DNA of 64,000 nucleotides. Source: Sipunculus nudus (taxonomy: Eukaryota; Annelida; Sipuncula; Golfingiida; Sipunculidae). Shown in pieces: positions 1-13,000 of this stretch. A model generated the notes under the pieces. The model saw nothing but the letters and a program-made list of their open reading frames with translations, did no database searches and was not told the origin of the DNA. The stretch covers positions 26,669,729 to 26,733,728 of the forward strand of contig CM049314.1 in NCBI GenBank assembly GCA_026874595.1, in the 5' to 3' direction. Position 1 is the first letter of the stretch. Each line of letters opens with the position of its first letter. The position numbers and the translations under genes were made by a program.

Positions 1-904
1 ATTTCTTCTTCAAGGTAGTGAGGAGTTTTTTATATGATTTTTGTTTGTAATTTTCATCTTCAAAAGTATCTTATTACAATTAATAACTTGCATGTTAAAT
101 AAAGCCTTCTTCTGCATGATGAAGGGTTTCATTTTTTAATATTACAGGTATCTGTGACCATGAAAACATTTCTCTGACAAGGTATTAAAGGTGTTGTTAT
201 CAATATTTTCATTTTTAGTTATCATCTCTAAAGGAGTGATAACTAATACCTGGTGTCGTCCCAGTTATTCCCTTATGGGGGGTCATTATTCATTCTTGTT
301 AAGATGGAGCTCTGTTGTTTTAATGAGTCTACCAGTCATTGTATGATCCATATAGATTTTAGCTCAGATCTCCTTCTGCAGAATACAATGACACAAGGGC
401 CCTGGGTCCTGCATGTAAGGTTTTCCCTTCAGAGACTTTTAAATATGATTGTTTGGAGATCAACTTTTTTCCATAAATTATTTTTTTTTAAATAAGGGGA
501 AAAGTGTCTTTACATTTTTGCCAGTGAAGGACGAAAATGCAAGAGTTTGGTTGAGAGTACTCACCTGTGGACTTGTATTTCTTAGTGTGTGCTGACAAGT
601 CCATTGAATAATGCCCAGTGGCCCTCACCTTTGTTTCATACCTAGCTTGGGAATACAGTTATATTCAAAAATGACATTGGGATGAATAAAAGATGCACAT
701 GTGTAATAAGAAATGAAGGTCAAAATACAGATTTCCATATTCATTTAAAAAAAAAATATGAAGACAATAAATTTCTCATATGTGTATAAGTTTTAGCTGT
801 ATGCTGCTATGTGGCATTTTTCCTCACAGTGGTCAATTGCCATGGCTTATCTAGCCTGCTTTCCTAGGGACACATTTATTGACAAGTGTCTTTATAAATT
901 CCAG
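1..904. other. Intron sequence upstream of the first recognised exon
   Basis: AT-rich DNA without a convincing exon or repeat family. Short open frames are present (for example 253-495), but they have no recognisable content. A candidate mini-exon near 150-182 has splice-like borders but the wrong phase. Confidence 0.5.
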
Positions 905-1009
905 ATTGAGCGAAACGTTGGAGCAGATGTAATAATGAAGGCCTTCTTGGTTCGTAGATACCCAACAAAAACAGCAGCTACAGGTCTTAAAGTCATGGAA
1001 AAGGATATG
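905..1009 (+). CDS. Exon 1 of the visible gene: unassigned N-terminal segment
   Basis: 105 nt, 35 codons, phase 0 in and 0 out. It follows 'aaattccag' and ends in ATG before 'gtgagt'. Phase 0 is the only open reading phase across it. The peptide runs from IERNVGAD to VMEKDM and has no cysteines. I do not recognise the family. It joins in frame to exon 2 and probably forms one extracellular beta-rich domain with it. Confidence 0.65.
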
Positions 1010-4000
1010 GTGAGTTAAAGATATGCAATATCTGCATACTGGTAGTTTGTTCCATTTGTTAATTTTTTGAATTGTAACAACTATAAACAGAGTTTACAAG
1101 CTTTATATTGATAATCAGGGGGTAAGGGTACTTGTAATTGTATCCGCCAAAACGAACTTTTGCGGATACTATGTTTTTGACCGGGTTCTGCCGCCGCCGC
1201 CGCCGCGTTCATTTCCAGAGAACTCCTCTGAGACTACTGGACAGATTTTTCCGAAACTTACACAAATTATAGGGTCACATGTGAACTGGTGCCTAACCAA
1301 GTGACCTTGACTTCTGACCTTTCATCTCTGACCAGCGTCCGTTTGTGCATCTGTTTCCACACATAAACCCATATATCTCAGGAACCGTTTGACCAATCCG
1401 GAAAAAAATTTTACACAAATGTAGCCCTGGGATAGCTTTATAACATTCACAACAAAAGGTGGCGCCACCTGCAACCATGTTTGCACAGTGTCAATCTGTT
1501 CATCTGCCTAGGGTTAAAATCACTCATATCTCTGCAGTGGTTTGACTAATTCACCTAAAATTTGGCATGCATATACATCCTAGATAGCTTTCTTGATTTT
1601 ATGACAGGTGGCGCCACCTACATTCACGTTAACGCTCCACACATAAACCCATATATCTCGGGAACCCTTTGACCGATCCGGAAAAAAATTTTACACAAAT
1701 GTAGCCCTGGGATAGCTTTATAACATACACAACAAAAGGTGGCACCACCTGCAACCATGTTTGCACAGTGTCCATTTGTTCATCTGCCTGGGGTTAAAAT
1801 CACTCATATATCTGCAGTGGTTTGACTAATTCACCTAAAAATTGGCATGCATATACATCCTAGATAGCTTTCTTGATTTTATGACAGGTGGGGCCACCTA
1901 CATTCACGTTAACGCTCCACACATAAACCCATATATCTCGGAACCCTTTGACCAATCCAGAAAAAAATTTTACACAAATGTAGCCCTGGGATAGCTTTAT
2001 AACATACACAACAAAAGGTGGCACCACCTGCAACCATGTTTGCACAGTGTCCATTTGTTCATCTGCCTGGGGTTAAAATCACTCATATATCTGCAGTGGT
2101 TTGACTCATTCACCTAAAAATTGGCATGCATATACATCCTAGATAGCTTTCTTGATTTTATGACAGGTGGCGCCACCTACATTCACGTTAACGCTCCACA
2201 CATAAACCCATATATCTCAGGAACCGTTTGACCGATCCGGAAAAAAAATTTACACAAATGTAGCCCACGGATAGCTTTATAACATACACAACAAAAGGTG
2301 GCGCCACCTGCAACCATGTTTGCACAGTGTCCATTTGTTAATCTGCCTGGGGTTAAAATCACTCATATCTCTGCAGTGGTTTGACTAATTCACCTAAAAT
2401 TCGGCATGTGTATACATCCTAGATAGCTTTCTTGATTTTCTGATAGATGGCGCCACCAACATTCACGTTAACACTGCAGACATCCAAGCTCATATCTCGG
2501 GAACCGTTTGACCAATCAGGAAAAAAATTTTACACAAATGTAGCCCTTGGATAGTTTTATAACATGAACAAAAATGGTGGCGCCACCTGCAGCCATTTTT
2601 GCACAGCGTCCATCTGTTTGTCTGCTGTGGGATAAAATCACTCATATCTCTGCAGTGGTTTGACTTTTCCACATGAAATTTTGCATGTGTATATATCTTG
2701 GATAGTTTCTTGTTCAAATAACAGGTGGCGCCACCTACAATCATGTTTATGTGGCAGAGATCCATTCTAATATTTAACACATGTAACTCTATATCCCCTT
2801 GCCACTCAATCCATGCCTCACTTCACCCGTCCTTCTCTGATTTTGGCGGACTACCCGTATTCTAGTTTTTTCATTGACTTTATATAGGAGTAACAGGTTT
2901 TGTGTGTGATAATATTTGACATGTTATATATGTTTTCAGATTGTTATAATACCCGGCTTGCCCTTATTCTACTGATATAGACAAAACAGGAAGGATTTAA
3001 TTTTAATTATTTGGCATTTCACTCTTGTTCCTCATATCTGTAAAGCTAGGTTTCATAATCCATACAAACTGGTTTGTATTATACATTTTACTCTTAGTTT
3101 AAACAATTTATAAGTACAAAATGTTACATTGTCTGTTGCAGGTCACATGGCAATTGGTTGATGCTTGGAGGACATTCACATACACAGACAACAGTTCTTA
3201 CTCATTGGAAGACAGTATTAATGTTGCTAAAAGGTCCATTTTCTTTCATAATACAGGTGGCACCACCTTCCATGTCGGTATTGAGGTGGTAGCCATGAAA
3301 GGTGAGTGAAGAAATGGATTATTCCATTGAAGGGGTTATTCAGTTTCTTTATAAGGCACATTGTTGTATGCAGGAATTTAGTTACATGAAAGAGGACACA
3401 CTATTCTTCATACAGTTATAAGGTGGAATATTTAGAGGAAAGATGATGATGATGATTCTGCAAACTGCTGTAAGAGGATTTGGTTACAAGAAATATGATG
3501 CACAATTCACCATACTGTCATATGGTAAAATGTAGTTACATGAAAGATGGTACACTATTCAGAATAAGCTCAAAAGAGGATAATATAGCTATATTGGGAT
3601 CACTTTTCAGTGTTTTAATTCAAGGGGATAAATGGTAAAGAGTTCATTGTTCACCATGTTTTAACAAACATAATGACAGACATACATGAATTAAACCTTT
3701 TGAAAGATGAAAGTTTTGCAAATGAGTTTTTCAATTCAATTAAATTCTCATAAACTTCAGTGAGTTTCCTCAAAGTTTATTTGACTTTTACATAACTTTC
3801 TTAAGTTTGTTTTTAGAAATTTAATTTTAACCTAAACATTACAATTAGTGTTGGGATGATATGATTTTGATATTGTGCTATTTATATAAATTTTATTGCG
3901 ATATTCTGTGATGTCGCAATTTCATTAATAATATATAATGCCATTAATGGGCCATCAAAAATAATATTAATAACAGCCACCTATACGGTCTTGATTTTAT

Positions 4001-7000
4001 ACAAGGAGTAAATTATTAACATCATAAATATTCATTGTGTTAGTACCACAGGATCACTCATTAAGTAATGTGGGTTGCATGAAGTTGATGCAGGTGTGCA
4101 AGCTTGAGATGCTGGAACAGCTGCCCCTATCTTAAAATCACGCTTGTCAGAACTTTCCACCATGTTTGCTATACTAACATAAAAGCCCAGAGAATCCCAG
4201 AGAATTTTCAGAGAGTATGTCAAAACCATGATGTATAAATATTCAAACCCCCAGTCTTATATAGCAAAATATGCAACCTTTTAGATCCAGAGGTGACACT
4301 TTTATATTGACATTTTCGTTCCATGTAATAAAAGGATAAAAATGTTTATTTATTTCTCTTTCTTTATAATGTTATTTTCTCCTGGAATTCTCTGGCTTTG
4401 TCCTATCTGATTCATCCTGCTACTTCTGGGCATTTCAGACTAATCCTGAAGGCCATAAGCACATGGTTCCAAACACACGCAGGTGTTCAAATGCATGCCG
4501 TTTTTAAAAAAAATAAATCTGATTCTTGAAAATCAATGTTATTTTAAACATGGCCAAACTAATGATGCCAGTTTCCCCAGAAAATACACTTCAAGGGCTT
4601 GCTTGTGAACATAAATCATGGACAATAATGCATATCTTGATATCACGATAATAGGAAAGTTGACGGTACGATTACTTTAGCTGTCAGATATCATGAAAAT
4701 ACTGGATACAGGTAACTGTCCTAAGTTCCCAACCCTAATTACAATCATGAATAATCTGGTTACCATGCATAAGAGATGGACAAAATTGTGTATCAGTCCT
4801 ATGTCTTAGCTATTAAGCACAATATATATATATATATATGTGACAGGCTAGTATACACACAGACACACACGTGCAAACACACACAGCTTCAGAATATTTG
4901 TTTACAGTAGCCTCATATGGCTGGTCTCCTGTGTCTGGGCTTAGCTTTCTAGGTGACCTTTGTAGCCTTTCATCAGTCACCCCTCAGCTGACAGTCCAAA
5001 GATTTATTACAGGGTGTCCACCCGGTATTGTTTAGGGTAGCAGTAGGCCTGTGCTGTGTGTCTGTGCAGTACTGTGGACCAGGCCAGCGCCTGTCACAAG
5101 CTGTAAGTAATCCCATGGTATGTCCTACCCCAGTAGGGTCAGGGTAAATGGACTGACTACTCAGCACTGTGGCCATTTTGCCGACACGTCATTGCTGCGG
5201 AAGCATAGAAACATTTGTGCCAACTGAGGTCTAAGTGGACATTTGATTGTCATGTGTGCAAGGTAAATAACTTTAAGTATTCTTATTATGTGTAATAAAA
5301 GCATTGCTTACATCAGAAATTCTATTTATCAGATTTAATATACATGTATTCTGTTATACTGTGCTGTAAAATAAGTGACCCTAGTGAGACACAATACATA
5401 CTGGCACAGGGCGTTGCCAGCATGGACGGCCATTTTGTTTTAGCGCTACATCGTGGTACTGATATACACTTATTTGTCAATTACAGATAAGTCCTGAGTG
5501 TAACACACATTGTCCTGCTTTATTCTTTATTGTTACCATTGTATATATTTGTATTTATGAGTTTCATTTATGAATACACATCTTTGGTGGTGTAATGTGT
5601 TATTTCCTTTTGAGTCACAGTTGTTCAATAAGACGGTTTATTATGACTTATTAAAGACTATATCTGATGTATATCATATTGTATAATAATTGTTGTCCAT
5701 TGATTTATGAATATGTTCATGTCATTCAAGAATTATAAGGGTAATTCTTGTGGAGACAGCTCTTGTGTAATTAGATTGTTTGTTGTAAAGATAGGAATGT
5801 TTATATGATGTTATAATCTGGTAAGGTTATATAGGGATTTGTCTTTTGCATATGTGTTAACTATTCAAGTCACCATTAGGAGTATTCCAGCTGATAGCTC
5901 TGGAGACTACTCAGGGTCTGTCTGTGACTTGTCTGACTGTAGAGCTTAACTGAGACTGGGTGAAGCAGAAACTGCTACTGTTCATTTGTTTTGTACTTTT
6001 CTGTAAAGAATTTAAAGCAAATATATAGGTAAATTCCTGGCCAGGTTTATAGGTATATCCTGAGCCTGTATATTTGATTAACACTAAGGTGTAATTCTTT
6101 GTGGTTTTACAGTCAATACTGATGAGCGTGTGACCAGGTCTTAATTGGTCAAAGTACTGAGAGAAAGAACCCGTTCTTACGGTTTGTATTTGGTTTATTC
6201 ATTGATGGTATACTACTACCCAACAATAATGTTTGTGCTACAGTTATGTTAAAAGTTGCATCAATGTATTAGTTTATTAGTAGTTAATGAATGGTAAACA
6301 TGGCCCAAATATTGGTTACCATGGATTCAGAATTAATTTCATTATGTACTGTACAAGCTTTAATGAGCATTACATTATGAGATTGTATAACTATAGTGCA
6401 CTTTAATGGGTGACTATTCCATGAGATAGTTATGCACAGTTAGAATTTAGTTTGAACATATATGTTAACATAACTTGTCTATTTTAGTTTAGTTTATGCC
6501 TATATAATCTCTTATCTAGTGCAGTAATTCAAATGGGGTACTTCCTCTGTATCACAGCGAGTATTCCTGCAATTTTATGTAATTACAAACTGGCATTGCA
6601 CTGCTGCTGACCAAAGTATCATTTATAACACAGCTGGTTAATAATATACCAGTTCAGTTTTAATAGAATGGTCTTTCAATAGATAAACAGATATATTTCT
6701 CATGTTAAACTATTTTGGCTTCATTATGATTCATTTTCCGTTTGTAATCATTATTCTTAATCTGGTTTATACTGTATAATTGCAGGGTTCTTTCTCCTAT
6801 GCATAATGTACGATGCATATTTCGAATAAAGGGGTGTCTCGTCTTGCCGTCTGACTCTTCTGACTGTTTGAGTCCCGCTACAGAATTTGGTGGCAGCGGT
6901 GGGATAGAGTCAAGACATTTGTTGATGTCAGATGGAGATGAGACGTTCGCTTATGTGGGACGGTGTCAGGACAATGGTGGTCTTTGCCTAGACGAATTCG

Positions 7001-10000
7001 TATCAGGAGTGTGCAAGGTCTACACTAAGGAGAAAGGGACGGAACTGAAGTAGATGCAAAGGGGCAGAGAGAGAGAGAGAGCAAATTATGGACGGTACCC
7101 TTTAAGAGTATAACGATCACAGTTTTAAGCCTGTGGAAGATTTTGTTTTTTCTATGTCTAATTAAGAAAGTAATATGTAAAACCATTTATCTAGAAGTCA
7201 GAACTTTGAATTTGAATGTATCATATGAAGGTCATTATTAATCGCTTATGTTGCTTGTATGCATGCTAATTTGGATGTACTCTTGCAGAAAAGGTCACTT
7301 ATGTTGTTTATGTGAATGCTAATTTGAATTATTGTATTATTAATATTAATTTGTATTATTGTGGAAAAGGTTATTGGTATAACCTTTTAAAGTAACTGTA
7401 TAGGTAGTTACTATAGCAACTTTTTGTATTGTGATATTGTGTAACATGGATGCTTTGGCTGAAAAGGTACAAGCTTTGGAAGCAGAGCTGCACAAAACTA
7501 GGCTTAGGCTGCAAGCTGCAGAGGCCAAACACAATGTCAAAACAGAGGTCGTGGCCAGGGTTGTGCAAAACCACCAAAAGCTCCGAAGATACGATGGGGA
7601 CTCTCGTGAGTTGGAAAGCTGGATTGCTGATGCTCAGCGGCACGTACAGTTCCAGCAGTATGACCATAAGGAGGCGGTGGACTTCTTGATGGCCCACCTT
7701 ACAGATATAGCGAGGGAAGAGGCGGAACTCGTGCCAGAGGAGGAAAGAAAGACCCCTGAACAGGTATTTGGCTTGTTGCGCAATACATGTGGAGAAAGGC
7801 TCTCAGCCTCCCAGTTGTTAGATTTATTCTACAACCGTAAGCAAGGTGAGAGAGAAAGTTTGCGCAGCTTCTCTTATGCCCTGGTCGATCTAATTGACAG
7901 AGCGCTCCGCCAAGATAGCGATTGTGTTGCCAGCAGGGAAAAAACACTTAGGGATCGGTTTGTCGATAAGGTAAAAGATTCATCTCTAAGGAGACATTTG
8001 AGGGGATATATCCGCACTAATCCCGATGTGAGTTTTCTTGATTTACGGGAGGAAGCACTGCTCTGGGCTGAAGAGGGAAGTAGCTTCAATGCAACAAAAA
8101 AGATTCAACAGAACATCCAAAGTGTTGACTGGCAGGCGACAGATGATTCGGAAAAACAATCAGATTTGAGGATATCCAAATTGGAAAAGTGTATGGAAGA
8201 TCTCTTGAAGGCACAAGAGAAAACTTTTGGGCACCTCATGGACCAACAAAAAGTACTTTCCAGCCTTTACAGCGATGGAAAGAAGCAAACTGACAAGCGC
8301 AGCAGTGTTTCAAATTTGGATAAGGTGCCCATAACTTGTTACTATTGCAAGAAGCAGGGACACATAAAGAGAAACTGCTTCAAATTGAAAAGGGACGTGG
8401 AGAGAGGACCTGATACCCGCTTCGCACAACCAGAACAAAACCTAGTCAGATATGTTCCTTTGCCAGGAACTGGATTCCACCAGCAGTATTATGCAACCCC
8501 TCCTGGGCCGTATCAGTTACAACCTGGAATAGCTGGCACGGAATACATGCAGCCCCAATTGAGACAAGATGCCCCAAACTCCCAACCCACCCAGCAGTGA
8601 GCCAGGCTAGGGTGGGGAACCGAGATGTGAAACCTGGCGGCTCCCAGACTCAAAGTAATTTATCAATAGCGGATCTAATAACTAGGACTGTTGGGAGAAA
8701 ACCAACAATAAGCGTAAAATTTAATGGCATCAATGCGGACAGTTTATTTGACACTGGATCCATGGTCACTACAATGAATGAAGAGTTTTTCAGGAAACAC
8801 CTGCAGCATTCAGGTGAGGTCATATTCGAAGCAGGGAAATGGTTTTCCCTGACAGCTGCCAATGGTCTTGAAATACCATATCTCGGTGTGGCAATACTTG
8901 ATGTAGAAGTGTGTGGATGTAAGATCACACAAATGGGTGTTATGATCACCAAGAACACTCATGAAGTGTCCTCTAATCCTCAGAAGATACCCATCATATT
9001 GGGCATGAATGTATTATCTAGGGTTCCACAGTTTGCAGACTTCCTGATGGGACAGGGCCATGTGACAGTCGAAAGCCAATCTGTAGACAAGGGCTGCATT
9101 GGTTTTGCACGCGTCGCTGGTTCCGAGGCGATCTGTATTCCTGCTCAGAGCTATCGCTTCATATCGGTCACAGGTCCTCCAGGAAATGATGCTGTTATAC
9201 TTGAGCCTCTTGCAGAATCATTACCAGGCAATGTAGATGTTGCACATTCTTACGGGAATTTGGCAGAGAGACCACTCAGAGTTCAAGTGATCAATTTTGG
9301 CAACAAGGATGTGTGGGTACAACCGAGAACACGCTTAGCTTCTGTACATTTGATCAGGGAAGTAATAGGTACCCAAGGGAATATCGAGCTTAACATCTGT
9401 TCTAACCAGGTAGAAGTCACATCCAGTAATACGGATATAGTTGGTGCTCGGGAAGAAGAGCTTTTAAACCTAATAAATTTGTCAAGACTGAAGGATCCAA
9501 GAGACGTCAAAAGAGCAAAGGCATTATTTCTGAAGCATAAAACGGTATTCAACTTGGAAGGAGAGCCGTTGGGGTGCACCAGGACAGTAAGACACAAAAT
9601 ATATACAAAGGATGAATTCCCAGTATGTCAGCCTCATAGACGAATTCCACCACCATTCTGGAAGGAAGTGCAAGAACATTTGCAAGAACTGTTAAAGAAA
9701 GGCATAATTAGGGAAAGTCAATCAGACTATGCTTCGCCAATTGTGTTGGTACGGAAGAAGAGCGGCGAGATCCGGCTATGCGTAGACTACAGGCGCTTAA
9801 ACCAAAAGACATACAGAGACGCGTTTCCTTTGCCAAGAATTGATGAGACATTAGAGGCTCTGCAGGGATCAACTCTCTTCTCAACACTAGATCTTGCGTC
9901 AGTTTACAATCAGGTAGAAGTAGAGCCATCAGATCAAAAGAAAACAGCTTTTACAACACCTATGGGCCTTTTTGAGTACATTAGAATGCCCTTCGGATTA

Positions 10001-13000
10001 GCCAGTGCACCAGCAACGTTTCAGCGCTTGATGACCAGGATATTTCGTGACGATATTTTGCGGATTCTTTTGGTGTACTTAGATGACATAATAGTCTACA
10101 GCAATTCATTTGAAGAACATCTGGCCAGATTAGACAGGGTCTTCTCCCTTCTTGCGGAACACAGTCTTCAAGTAAAACCAGAAAAATGTGCATTCTTTTG
10201 CTCTGAGGTAAAGTTTCTTGGGCATGTTGTGTCTGATGATGGGATCTCTACGGATCCAGACAAAATTGTAGCAGTACGGGACTGGCAAGTACCCAAGACT
10301 GTACAGGAACTTCGCAGTTTCTTAGGGTTTGCTTCCTATTACAGAAGATTTACTCCAGGCTTTGCCCATGTGGCTGAACCCTTACACAAGCTCTGCAGTG
10401 CTGTTGGAGGACAGAAAAAATGCAAGAAGTCCATCATAGACCACTGGAATCAAGAACATCAAGATTCATTCGACAAGATCAAGGAGAAGTTAACCACAGC
10501 ACCTGTTTTAGGGTATGCTGACTTTTCCCTTCCATTTATTGTGGAAACAGATGCCTCAGAGAAAGGGCTCGGCGCAGTTCTCAGTCAGGTACAAGAAGGA
10601 AAGAAGAGGGGTATAGCCTATGCAAGCAGAGGTCTTCGGGGAGCAGAAAGAAATCCGGAAGGCTATAGTTCCAAAAGGTTGGAATTTCTTGCGTTAAAGT
10701 GGGCCATCACTGAAAAATTCCGGGACTATCTTGAAGGTGGAAAGGTTGTGGTTTACACAGACAACAATCCCCTCACTTACTTTCAAACTAAAGCCAAGCT
10801 TCCAGCCATTGAACAACGATGGGCTGCAGCCCTTGCTGGTTTTGACTTGACAATACAATACCGTCCAGGCAGGGAAAACGTGAATGCTGACCAGTTATCA
10901 CGCCAAGAGTTTCGTCCATGGGAGGATGAAGAAAGTCAGTGTGTCCATGGTAGCCTACTACCATCGCAGTTGCAAACCCATGTGTTAGCAGAAACAAATT
11001 TGCAGTCAGTGGATGAAGATTTCTTTGCTTCAAACATCCCATGTATTCAATCTGATGAGATGGCCAAACTTCAGCGTGACGACAAAACCATTGGACTGGT
11101 AATAAGATTTCTTGCTCAAGGTACACGACCATCTAGCACTTCAACAAAACAAGAAACAACCCAGGTTAAGTTACTTTTAAGGCAGTGGGACCGTTTAGTG
11201 GAGAAGAAAGGTGTGTACTACCGGGTGTTGCATGATCCAGTAGAAGGAGAAATTTATCAGGTTCTTTTACCAGAAGTGTTGCAAGGAGATGCACTGAGAG
11301 CAGTGCATGACAACCATGGTCATCAAGGCATTGATCGCACTGAGTCGCTGCTACGTGCCCGTTGCTACTGGCCTCAGATGGCGAAAGCAGTACGATCATA
11401 TGTCGAAAGTTGCAACACATGCAGTCGAGCCAAGTTAGAACGAGTTAGAACCCCACTAGGCACGATTCGAGCCAACAGGCCTCTCGAAGTTGTTGCAATT
11501 GATTTTACGTTGCTTGATAAAGCATCTAATGGAATCGAGAATGTCCTCGTAATTACAGATGTGTTCACTAAATATGCAGTTGCTGTCGCCACTAAAGACC
11601 AGAGAGCCTCAACAGTAGCTCAAGCATTAGTGAAACATTGGTTCAGGCGATTTGGGCCACCCTTGAGGATACATTCCGACCAAGGTCGAGACTTTGAGTC
11701 AAAGTTGTTGTCGAAGTTATGTTCGCTGTATGGTATAAGGAAGTCTAGGACTACAGCATGGCACCCTCAAGGGAATGGGCAATGCGAGAGATTCAATAGA
11801 ACCCTTCATGATTTGCTCCGTACCTTGGAAGAAAAGCAAAAGCGTCGATGGCCAGAGCATTTGGAAGATGTCTTATACTATTATAACACCACACCGCATG
11901 CTTCCACAGGCTTTACACCTTTCTACCTTATGCACTTGAGACAGGCACGCCTACCGGTTGACTTGTTGATTGGCGTGGACGCAACCAACAAGGAAACATG
12001 TGTTGATGACTGGGTTGCAGAGCATCAGGGCAGATTGCGGACAGCTTATGATTTAGTCAAGAAGCGATTGGAGCAAAATGCTGACAAACGCAAATTTTAT
12101 CATGACAAGAAAGCCTCTGACAAGCCACTCCAGATAGGTAGCCTTGTATATGTGAGAGCTCGGAATCTAAAGGGGCGTCATAAACTCGCAAACTTTTATG
12201 GTCAAACTACCCACAAAATCATAGAAAAGAAACCAGATAAAGATGTGTACCTGGTGGAACCCGCTGATGGGTTTGGTTCACAGCGTTGGATGAACAGAAC
12301 AGAACTCAAACAGTGCCCGAAACCTCGAGCCAATGAGAGTTCTTCTGTAAAGAGAAAACGTCAACCAAGGCAAATCCAGAGAGAAATTGTAAGTTCGTAT
12401 TCTGAACCATCTGACATTGAGATTGTACTTAATCAAGACGAAGAGACTGACTTCTCCGTGGTTTCTAGTTCAGACGAGTCTGATGTGTCAGTACCTACAC
12501 AATTACCAGAAGTACCAATCGCAGCAGTGCCACTACAACCCATGTACGTGGGGTCAAGTCCAGAAAGTCGACCGGTAGATCAAGTTCCGTTGAGACGATC
12601 ACGTCGCATTACAGCAGGGCAGCATAGTAACCCTTGCAATAACCCAAGGTCTGTTCTGCAGAATGCACACTCTGTCCGAGCCATGCAGTATCCCTTCAAA
12701 GAAACAACAGTTTAAGTCTATAGTTCGCTTCCCACACACTGCACATATTGTATTTTGTTTTATTTGTTTAGTCTTGTGAAGTATTTTACTTATCTATGTG
12801 ATGTGTTATTTTATGTGATGGGTTGGACATGCGAGTCCCTCAAAGTAGTGGTCATGTAAAGAGGGGGAGGATGTGACAGGCTAGTATACACACAGACACA
12901 CACGTGCAAACACACACAGCTTCAGAATATTTGTTTACAGTAGCCTCATATGGCTGGTCTCCTGTGTCTGGGCTTAGCTTTCTAGGTGACCTTAGTAGCC

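Noticed and set aside
148-182. Possible mini-exon between 'tattacag' and 'gtatta'
   Set aside because: The only open phase leaves phase 2, which reads into a stop in the next exon.
1140-2861. Family B tandem units as a CRISPR array
   Set aside because: Units are long and contiguous without unique spacers, and the genome is animal.
4973-5176. 67-codon antisense frame in both LTRs
   Set aside because: Its presence twice is due to LTR identity; no known domain, and no sign of selection can be judged.
6119-6170. CTGATGAG followed by a gacca/tggtc hairpin and GAAA in the LTR, like a hammerhead ribozyme
   Set aside because: The bases next to CTGATGA and GAAA do not pair as stem II, so the core cannot close.
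6799-7053. 84-codon frame spanning the LTR end and leader
   Set aside because: It runs through the primer binding site and has no recognisable content.
12716-12871. An env-like gene after pol
   Set aside because: Only about 156 nt separate pol from the 3' LTR.
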